A DNA stretch of 6,747 nucleotides. Origin: Spirochaetales bacterium UBA1265 (lineage in GTDB: Bacteria; Spirochaetota; Spirochaetia; Sphaerochaetales; Sphaerochaetaceae). This document shows, piece by piece, positions 1 through 5,303 of this stretch. The notes under the pieces are model-generated. The model saw only the letters and a program-made list of their open reading frames with translations, searched no databases and was not told the DNA's origin. The stretch covers positions 1 to 6,747 of the forward strand of contig DBVL01000115.1 in assembly GCA_002308475.1 (NCBI GenBank). The letters run 5' to 3'. Position 1 is the stretch's first letter, and every line of letters begins with the position of its first letter. The position numbers were made by a program, and so were the translations under genes.

Positions 1-568
1 TGATTATGCTGCCGGTCATGGTTCTTGATGTCAGGTTTGCAACCTCATCCCCCAGATTTGACTTGGCATGAAGAGCAAGAACACAGAGCCTCTGACCAGA
101 GAAGTTGAAGTTCACCTCAAGCACAGGCCTCATACCTGAGGAAGAATGCACATGAGCAGAAGAAATGGGGTAGCGGCTGATTACAGCTATCCTTATAGCT
201 CCACCGGCCTCCCCGGCACAGGCATAGTAGGAGAAACCACGTTTCCTCAATGAGGGAAGAGAGAGAATATCCGAGACCACATTCTCGTTTTCTACCTCAT
301 TTAAAACAATGATAGAGGCGGAAGAGAGCTCTCCATAGCCAAGAACTGTCTCTATTTTAGCTAGCCGAATACGGTACTGCTTATCATTCCACCCGGAAGA
401 AGAGGTGAATTCGGCATACTCTGTGGCATTGTCCACACCATCAAAGAGATTTTGCACGTTCCATGAGCAGATGACAAGGGAAGAGACGTCTTCTGTCAAA
501 GAGACTTCCACCGGGCAGGAGGTCAGCAGGCAAACAAAAAACAAAAGTGCAATAAAAATTTTTCTCAT
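1..568 (-). CDS. Endonuclease/exonuclease/phosphatase-family lipoprotein, 3' end beyond the window
   Basis: Translating the minus strand from the ATG at 568 gives 189 residues with no stop before the left edge, so the C-terminus is missing. Residues 1-18 form a lipoprotein signal: Arg-Lys, a hydrophobic stretch, then Leu-Thr-Ser-Cys with the lipidated Cys at 18. Motifs of the metal-dependent EEP fold (DNase I, exonuclease III, inositol phosphatases) follow in order: SWNVQNLFD near 34-42, the metal-binding Glu in LNEVEN at 91, GMRPVLEV near 146-152 and LHAKS near 166-170. The likely role is a membrane-anchored nuclease or phosphodiesterase outside the cytoplasm, but nuclease and phosphatase activity cannot be told apart here. 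The catalytic Asp/His motifs expected near the C-terminus lie outside the window. The start codon is set by the signal peptide. The ribosome site is weak: AAGGG lies almost against the ATG and GAGG about 12 nt upstream. Divergent from era. Confidence 0.85.
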   Translation of the reverse strand, partial: MRKIFIALLFFVCLLTSCPVEVSLTEDVSSLVICSWNVQNLFDGVDNATEYAEFTSSSGWNDKQYRIRLAKIETVLGYGELSSASIIVLNEVENENVVSDILSLPSLRKRGFSYYACAGEAGGAIRIAVISRYPISSAHVHSSSGMRPVLEVNFNFSGQRLCVLALHAKSNLGDEVANLTSRTMTGSII

Positions 569-599
569 ACCCTTATAGACGCCTCAAAGTGGCTGAGTG

Positions 600-627
600 T
601 TGCAAATTTTTTTTGCTTTGTTATACT
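600..627 (+). promoter_or_regulatory. Extended -10 promoter for era, predicted leaderless
   Basis: TTGCAA at 600-605 and TATACT at 622-627 are separated by 16 nt, and TG at 619-620 adds an extended -10 (TGnTATACT). The spacer contains eight consecutive T at 607-614. Transcription normally starts about 7 nt past the -10, which is at or just before the era ATG at 635. The sequence between the -10 and the ATG (ttctgcc) has no Shine-Dalgarno match. The hexamers are seen directly; the leaderless transcript is inferred. Confidence 0.65.
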
Positions 628-634
628 TTCTGCC

Positions 635-1531
635 ATGACAAAGTGCGCAACAACAGCTGTAATCGGACGTCCGTCCGTAGGAAAATCAACCCTGATAAAC
701 ACAATCTGCGAGAGCAAGGTTTCCATAACATCTCCCACGCCAAACACCACGAGAAATGCAATCAGAGGCATTTACACTGACACAAGGGGCCAGATTATTT
801 TCACAGACACCCCGGGCTACCACATATCCGAGAAGAAGTTCAACAAACACATGATAGAGATAGCTCGTGAAAGCTTGGAAGAGTGTGACAGCGTACTTTA
901 TCTGATAGACGCTACCCGTGCTCCCGGAGACGAGGAAAACGCAATCAGAGACATTCTCTCAAGTCTCAAGGTTCCTGTTATCTGCTGCATAAACAAGACG
1001 GATATTCTGACAGACAGGCAGAAGGAAAAAGCCAGAGAATGGCTTGAAGAGAACATGAAAGGAAGAACCATCCTTGAAATCTCAGCTTCTGAGGATCAGG
1101 GAATAGATGAGCTGTTGATAGAGCTTTTCAGGATAGCTCCGGAAGGACCCATGCTTTACGGAGAAGAAGCAAGAACAGACCAGAACCTTGAGTTCCGCAT
1201 CTCTGAAATCATAAGAGAGAAGGCCATGAACTCAGTGAGAGCAGAGATTCCGCACTCCATCTTTGTGGAGCTTGCAGATCTTGAATACAACAAGGAAGAA
1301 AACAAGGTCTGGATACGCGCTTTCATAACTGTGGAAAGAGACAGCCAGAAAGGAATACTGGTGGGAAAAGGCGGAGAGAACATAAAAAAAATCCGCATTC
1401 AATCCTTCAAGGAAATCAGGCGGATTTTCCCCTCTTCCACCCTTGAGCTGGATCTGAGAGTCAGAGTCAACTCAAAATGGAAGAGCAACGACAGCATACT
1501 CCACAGCGTCTTCAGAGAAACCCGGGAGTAG
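635..1531 (+). CDS. era: Era, ribosome-assembly GTPase
   Basis: Era is an essential GTPase that binds 16S rRNA near its 3' end and helps mature the 30S subunit. The 298-residue length matches the family (about 300). The GTPase domain shows G1 GRPSVGKS at 11-18, the G2 Thr-Thr-Arg at 38-40, G3 DTPG at 58-61, G4 NKTD at 120-123 and G5 SAS at 150-152. A C-terminal KH RNA-binding domain follows, with GKGG at 244-247 and the Ile-Lys-Lys-Ile helix after it. The start is set by the short lead before G1, as in other Era proteins; no ribosome binding site precedes it, and a strong promoter sits immediately upstream. Nothing looks broken. It stands alone on its strand, divergent from the lipoprotein gene and convergent with lysS, rather than in the rnc/recO context common in other bacteria. 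Confidence 0.97.
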   Translation: MTKCATTAVIGRPSVGKSTLINTICESKVSITSPTPNTTRNAIRGIYTDTRGQIIFTDTPGYHISEKKFNKHMIEIARESLEECDSVLYLIDATRAPGDEENAIRDILSSLKVPVICCINKTDILTDRQKEKAREWLEENMKGRTILEISASEDQGIDELLIELFRIAPEGPMLYGEEARTDQNLEFRISEIIREKAMNSVRAEIPHSIFVELADLEYNKEENKVWIRAFITVERDSQKGILVGKGGENIKKIRIQSFKEIRRIFPSSTLELDLRVRVNSKWKSNDSILHSVFRETRE

Positions 1532-1552
1532 CTGTAATCAATACGTTAATAA

Positions 1553-3118
1553 TCAATAACGACCAAGAATTCTGCAGATTCTCTCTTTTCCTACCGTCTT
1601 TATGAACAGGGCAAGCTTGGGTCCCTTCTCCTTTCCGATCAGGACTCTGTAGACCGCAGGGAACAGGTCTGTTGAAGCTATTCCTGCCTCCTCGGCACTG
1701 TCATAGATTCTCTGAGCCAGATCCTTCTCATCATCTGAAACCCATTCGCTGACCTTCTTGCAGAGTGTGCGAACACCAAGAAGCTCGCTTTCTGTAAGAG
1801 AAATCTTCTCATCTGAATCTGAAGCAAGAGCAAAACGGAAGTCCTCAGGACTGAACTGAGTAATCCATGCCCAGGCACAGCGGCATCTGGTTCTCAGTCT
1901 CTCAATCTGATCTTCCCTGATATCCTTGAATGAGGAGATGACTGCCTCAATGTCCCCACTGTATATCTGAAGAAGGTTACACAGATGTCTGAAAGGAATC
2001 TGGTATCCTGGAGAAGCAGGAACCTCTCCAACCTGGCTGAGTTCATAGATTCTTCTCTCCTGCTCACGCTTCTTGTCGTTTACAGGAAGAAGACCAAAGT
2101 AACGGCGCTCGCAGTTGTCATAGTCCTCGTAGATCTTCAGAACATCAAGGTCAAAAGAGATTGAGAACTCTGTGTTCGGACGTGTTGAAGCGAACATGTA
2201 ACGTGTTATCTCAGGAGTGTATACTTCAAGAACATCTCCAAGACTTACAACCTCTCCGCTTGAAGAGGAGATCTTTCCACCTCTTCCCTTGATGGAGATG
2301 AAGTCATACTGGAAAGAAACCGGAGCATGTCCTCCGAAAATCTCAACTACCTGCTTGGAAGTATCAAAACTACCGCCCTGGCTATGGTGGTCCTTGCCTG
2401 CAGGCTCAAAATCCACATGCTCATAAACCCATCTCATGGGCCAGTCAATTCTCCAGTGCAGCTTTGTGTACGGAGTGCTTCTCATGTCTATGGTCTCAAC
2501 CTTATCCAGGTCGTTGTCCCTGTAGGTTATGCCGTATGCGCCGTCCCAGGAGAGAATGGTGGTGTTGTCCTTATCCGTAAAAGAGCTGAAAACAGCTATG
2601 GGCCACCAGGAATCATCCAACGGCTCTGTCCTGTACTGGTTGAGAATATCTATAATCTCTTTCTTGTGCTCAAGGGCCATCTTCATCTGATCGGCATAGA
2701 GAGAACTTCTGTATCTCTGAGCCTGATACAGGTACTCAGGATAGATTCCAACCAGAGGCAACTTCTCCTCCACGTCTTTCTCATTGCCCCTTGCATAGTT
2801 CTCCGCCCTGCCGGTTGTATCCGGAACAAGAGTTATGGGCTTGCGCAGATATGTGGCAAGCCTCTCCTGCTCAGGCATGTTTTTCGGAACCTTCCTGAAA
2901 ACGTCATAGTTGTCCCAGGAATAGATGAAGCGCACATTGCACCCCTTACGCCTGAGGGCTCTGACAACCAGATCCACAGAGATGATCTCTCTGAAATTTC
3001 CAATATGCACCGTACCTGAGGGTGTAATCCCTGAAGCGCATGTGTAGAGGTCCTTCGGGCCCTTCTCTCTTATAATCTTGTCGGCGTATATATCCGCCCA
3101 ATGCACTGACTGTTCCAT
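1553..3118 (-). CDS. lysS: Lysyl-tRNA synthetase, class I (archaeal type)
   Basis: This enzyme charges tRNA-Lys with lysine using ATP in the cytoplasm. It is the class I form (sometimes called LysK), unrelated to the class II LysRS of most bacteria. The 521 residues match the family. The HIGH motif appears as GITPSGTVHIGN (HIGN at 38-41). The KMSKS loop appears as GGKISSSSGEV, with KISSS at 282-286. Family signatures SWDNYD (67-72), KLHWRIDWPMRW (219-230) and EPAGKDHHSQGGSFD (238-252) lie in the catalytic core, and the C-terminal part is the mostly helical anticodon-binding region. A GAGG ribosome site lies 5 nt before the ATG. It is the last gene of the barrel-clpP-lysS cluster, 15 nt after clpP. 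The Met-to-Ile change in KMSKS is mild, and the enzyme is expected to be active. Confidence 0.96.
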   Translation of the reverse strand: MEQSVHWADIYADKIIREKGPKDLYTCASGITPSGTVHIGNFREIISVDLVVRALRRKGCNVRFIYSWDNYDVFRKVPKNMPEQERLATYLRKPITLVPDTTGRAENYARGNEKDVEEKLPLVGIYPEYLYQAQRYRSSLYADQMKMALEHKKEIIDILNQYRTEPLDDSWWPIAVFSSFTDKDNTTILSWDGAYGITYRDNDLDKVETIDMRSTPYTKLHWRIDWPMRWVYEHVDFEPAGKDHHSQGGSFDTSKQVVEIFGGHAPVSFQYDFISIKGRGGKISSSSGEVVSLGDVLEVYTPEITRYMFASTRPNTEFSISFDLDVLKIYEDYDNCERRYFGLLPVNDKKREQERRIYELSQVGEVPASPGYQIPFRHLCNLLQIYSGDIEAVISSFKDIREDQIERLRTRCRCAWAWITQFSPEDFRFALASDSDEKISLTESELLGVRTLCKKVSEWVSDDEKDLAQRIYDSAEEAGIASTDLFPAVYRVLIGKEKGPKLALFIKTVGKERICRILGRY

Positions 3119-3123
3119 TTTAT

Positions 3124-3127
3124 CCTC
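3124..3127 (-). promoter_or_regulatory. Ribosome binding site of lysS
   Basis: Read on the minus strand, GAGG sits 5 nt before the lysS ATG, inside the 15-nt gap after the clpP stop. It fixes the lysS start and shows that lysS has its own initiation site within the operon. Confidence 0.75.
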
Positions 3128-3133
3128 AAATAA

Positions 3134-3715
3134 TTATATTTCTTCTCTAGTTTTCACTATCCTGCTGATGAGACCATATTTAACCGCCTCTTCAGCATCC
3201 AGCCAATAATCCCTGTCCGTATCAAGAGCCACAGAATCCACACTCTTGTTTGTCTGCTCACTGATAAGTGCGTTTATCTTTGCCTTTATCTTCTCAAGCT
3301 GCTTGGCATGGATCTCTATCTCCGTAGCATTTCCCTTCATCTCGCTCAGAGGCTGATGAATAAGATAGGATGAGTTGGGAAGTCCAACCCTCCTCTCTGA
3401 AGGAACTGCAAGAAGAATCAGGGCCGCCGCACTTGCCACAAGTCCCATACCTACCATGGTCACCGGGCAGGAGACAAACCTGACCATATCAAATATGGCA
3501 TAACCGGCATCAACATCTCCTCCGGGAGAGTTTATGAACACCTTTATACCCTCACTGCTCTCGTTCTCAAGAACAAGCAGGTCCTTTATGAAGGCATCCG
3601 CACTGTCCTTGTTTATCTCACCGCTGAGCAGAATGGATCTTGTCTTGAGCAGCTTCTCTGCAGGAGCTGCCGGTGCCTTCTTCTGTTCTTTTTTCTCTTC
3701 TTCGTTGTAAATCAT
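3134..3715 (-). CDS. clpP: ClpP-family ATP-dependent protease subunit (divergent spirochaete-type paralogue)
   Basis: ClpP forms the serine-protease barrel that degrades proteins unfolded by ClpX, ClpA or ClpC. The 193-residue length is normal. The catalytic triad can be placed: Ser95 in GLVASAAAL, His120 in YLIHQPL and Asp169 in DTDRDYWL. SPGG at 63-66 is the conserved oxyanion-region motif. Two things are unlike classical ClpP. The first 20 residues are a Lys/Glu/Ala-rich tail without the usual GRGERAYDIYSRLL segment that forms the axial loops. The nucleophile context is GLVASAAA rather than the usual AASMGA. Spirochaetes commonly carry two clpP genes, and this resembles the non-classical one (ClpP2 type); the number in this genome cannot be seen here. 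No clpX or tig is adjacent. It lies 23 nt after the barrel gene and 15 nt before lysS, so is probably cotranscribed with both. Confidence 0.92.
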   Translation of the reverse strand: MIYNEEEKKEQKKAPAAPAEKLLKTRSILLSGEINKDSADAFIKDLLVLENESSEGIKVFINSPGGDVDAGYAIFDMVRFVSCPVTMVGMGLVASAAALILLAVPSERRVGLPNSSYLIHQPLSEMKGNATEIEIHAKQLEKIKAKINALISEQTNKSVDSVALDTDRDYWLDAEEAVKYGLISRIVKTREEI

Positions 3716-3720
3716 CTCAA

Positions 3721-3724
3721 CCTC
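3721..3724 (-). promoter_or_regulatory. Ribosome binding site of clpP
   Basis: GAGG on the minus strand lies 5 nt before the clpP ATG, in the 23-nt gap after the barrel gene. It supports the start at 3715 and hence the unusual charged N-terminus. Confidence 0.75.
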
Positions 3725-3738
3725 ATATAATCAAACCA

Positions 3739-4941
3739 TCAGAATGACAGTTCCATGGCAATCTTCAGGCCATCTGAATGTTTGTAACCTAACACATTAG
3801 GGTCATTTCCGGTGTGGAAGAAAACCTGACCCATTTCATAATACAGAGCCAGAGCTCCGAACAACTTGGCCTCCAGGTGAACCCCAAAGCTTCCCGTAAC
3901 AATGCTGTCAGACGCCAGACCTGGAGCATTGTTATACTTTCCCCAGGAATAGCTGAAATCAAAGAATCCGTACACACGCGGTATGCAGGAACCCAGGAAC
4001 TGAGGCCCGTACAGATCAAGCTTGGCAGTTCCTCTGAGCAGAAAGTTCATGTTCTCAGGCTCGAAGAACCAGATTGACCCCTTGAGCTTCTCTGCAGATT
4101 TTGGAACATACTCTCCATTCAGATACCTGAACTCCACATCATATGAGAAACCAACAGAGACAACATTCTTGTTGTTCTCATCCTGCTTCTGCATTATCAT
4201 GGTTCCACCATTGGCATACACCCAAGCCCTGAAGAATGAGGCTTTTCCCCCTGTTTTCTTTGTCAGGTTCAGATATTCAGGAGCCCAAATGAACTCAAAC
4301 TCTGTCTTTATCCCGCTTCTGCTTCCAGTTAGAAGCAGCAGGTCATCCAGAACACCGGAGAACCTGTAGTTCATGTAGACAAGGTTCCTGTCTCCTGCCA
4401 GATCCGGGGTTCCGGAAATAACATACGTCTCATCTTCGGAGTAAAAAGGTATCTGATCAAACGGAGTACCCGCCCTGTTCACAGTCTGCAGAATAGGGTT
4501 CAGAGCTATCTCCCACTTGCCGTCAAAGGCCAGGGAGAGAGTCAGATAGTCCTTTTCTGTATCTCTTGGCCCGACAATTCCCTGAGAAAGTTCAAGGGTC
4601 CAGGCTGCATACATGACATCATAATCCGGATAAGTTATGAAATAGTCACAATAATCATTCTCAGATTGGGAAAGAGGTACTCCTGTTACAGGATCTCTGG
4701 TTATCTCCCGTGCAAGTGTTCCCGTTCCAAGCTCCAGAAAAAGGTCTGTCTTTCTTCCCGACAGGAACTGAAGACTCTCCGTGCCTGCAGCATAAGAAAC
4801 TGAGGTAGGGAAGAGGCCTAGCCAGAAATCCGGGTGCATCTGGACATCTGTAATCCTTGTCTCAAAATCAAGAGAGAGGCCAAAAGCCCCTGTAACAGTA
4901 AGAAGAACAAGGAAAACAGCAATAACTATTTTCTTAACCAT
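3739..4941 (-). CDS. Predicted exported outer-membrane beta-barrel protein, function unknown
   Basis: I do not recognise a named family for this 400-residue protein. Residues 1-21 are a Sec signal peptide: Lys-Lys, a hydrophobic core, then Ala-Phe-Gly at 19-21 as the likely signal peptidase I site. There is no lipobox Cys. The mature part has many short alternating polar/hydrophobic stretches rich in Tyr, Phe and Gly, no long transmembrane helix, and ends LKIAMELSF with a terminal Phe. Together these are the usual signs of a beta-barrel inserted by the BAM machinery. The last roughly 90 residues, such as VTGSFGVHLEAKLFGALALYYEMG, are the most barrel-like. A porin or a structural envelope role is possible; neither is shown. 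It is the first gene of the cluster with clpP and lysS and has its own strong promoter with no ribosome site, so its mRNA may be leaderless. Confidence 0.75.
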   Translation of the reverse strand: MVKKIVIAVFLVLLTVTGAFGLSLDFETRITDVQMHPDFWLGLFPTSVSYAAGTESLQFLSGRKTDLFLELGTGTLAREITRDPVTGVPLSQSENDYCDYFITYPDYDVMYAAWTLELSQGIVGPRDTEKDYLTLSLAFDGKWEIALNPILQTVNRAGTPFDQIPFYSEDETYVISGTPDLAGDRNLVYMNYRFSGVLDDLLLLTGSRSGIKTEFEFIWAPEYLNLTKKTGGKASFFRAWVYANGGTMIMQKQDENNKNVVSVGFSYDVEFRYLNGEYVPKSAEKLKGSIWFFEPENMNFLLRGTAKLDLYGPQFLGSCIPRVYGFFDFSYSWGKYNNAPGLASDSIVTGSFGVHLEAKLFGALALYYEMGQVFFHTGNDPNVLGYKHSDGLKIAMELSF

Positions 4942-4947
4942 GGCGGA

Positions 4948-4976
4948 ATTCTACCAATTTACAACATAAAACTCAA
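4948..4976 (-). promoter_or_regulatory. Extended -10 promoter for the barrel-clpP-lysS cluster, predicted leaderless
   Basis: On the minus strand, TTGAGT (4976-4971) and TAGAAT (4953-4948) are exactly 17 nt apart, with TG at 4956-4955 giving an extended -10 (TGgTAGAAT). Only tccgcc separates the -10 from the ATG at 4941, so the predicted start of transcription is at the A of the ATG. No Shine-Dalgarno match is present. The sequence is seen; the transcript start is inferred. Confidence 0.65.
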
Positions 4977-5003
4977 CGCTGTACTTTATGACCGCTAATA
5001 AAG

Positions 5004-5009
5004 TATCAT
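5004..5009 (+). promoter_or_regulatory. Possible -10 box for the ACT-UPF0210 operon
   Basis: TATCAT matches the -10 consensus at five of six positions and would start transcription near 5016, giving a leader of about 12 nt that still includes the GGAGG at 5019-5023. No good -35 or extended TG is visible; TGTACT at 4980-4985 is the nearest candidate and is weak. It would share the 75-nt divergent region with the opposite promoter. Confidence 0.35.
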
Positions 5010-5018
5010 TCTCTGAAT

Positions 5019-5023
5019 GGAGG
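5019..5023 (+). promoter_or_regulatory. Ribosome binding site that sets the ACT-domain gene start
   Basis: GGAGG lies 5 nt before the ATG at 5029. An earlier in-frame ATG at 5017 overlaps this site and has no site of its own. This, together with family alignment, makes 5029 the preferred start. Confidence 0.8.
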
Positions 5024-5028
5024 CACAT

Positions 5029-5292
5029 ATGAGAGCCGTAATTTCAGTTGTAGGAAAGGATAGAACAGGTATCCTTGCATTCGTAGCCACTGAATGTGCT
5101 AAGAGAGACATAAACATAGTGGACGTGTCACAGAAGACCCTGCAGGAACTCTTCACCATGATCATGATAGTTGAGATTCCAGCAGAAAAGGACAGCTCTG
5201 CCATAACTGAGCTTGAACAGCTCGGAGAACAGCAGGCTCTTAAAATCCACGTCATGCATGAAGACATATTCAATGCCATGCATTCAATCTGA
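5029..5292 (+). CDS. Small ACT-domain protein (UPF0237 family)
   Basis: The 87 residues form a single stand-alone ACT domain, a small fold that usually binds amino acids or related ligands and acts as a regulatory module. The opening [17 protein letters not shown] is the characteristic ACT start (a beta strand, then Gly-Lys-Asp-Arg-x-Gly-Ile before the first helix), and [20 protein letters not shown] gives the second strand and hairpin. The start is placed at 5029 rather than 5017 because GGAGG lies 5 nt before it and because homologues begin with this methionine. The next gene begins 11 nt downstream. The same pairing of a UPF0237 ACT protein with a UPF0210 protein is known from other bacteria, for example neighbouring genes in Streptococcus pneumoniae (from memory). 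The ligand and function are unknown; regulation of the partner protein is a reasonable inference. Confidence 0.92.
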   Translation: MRAVISVVGKDRTGILAFVATECAKRDINIVDVSQKTLQELFTMIMIVEIPAEKDSSAITELEQLGEQQALKIHVMHEDIFNAMHSI

Positions 5293-5303
5293 CAGACAGA
5301 AAC

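Noticed and set aside
572..577. TATAAG on the minus strand as a -10 box for the lipoprotein gene
   Set aside because: It ends about 3 nt before the ATG, so transcription would begin inside or after the start codon, and no -35 hexamer is found at 16-18 nt.
565..780. Small open frames on both strands over the start of era (63 and 68 codons)
   Set aside because: They overlap the era promoter and G1 region out of frame, have no ribosome sites and show no recognisable domain.
1544..1561. CGTTA ... TAACG inverted repeat between era and lysS as a terminator
   Set aside because: Only five pairs with an 8-nt A/T loop and no T-run after it on either strand; too weak for an intrinsic terminator.
2327..3019. 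230-codon open frame on the plus strand, opposite lysS
   Set aside because: It lies wholly inside the conserved class I LysRS coding sequence on the other strand, matches no family I know, and has no credible ribosome site. It is a coding shadow.
5017..5292. Longer version of the ACT-domain gene starting at the ATG at 5017
   Set aside because: The four extra residues are not part of the ACT domain, and the GGAGG at 5019-5023 serves the ATG at 5029. A leaderless start at 5017 is possible but less likely.
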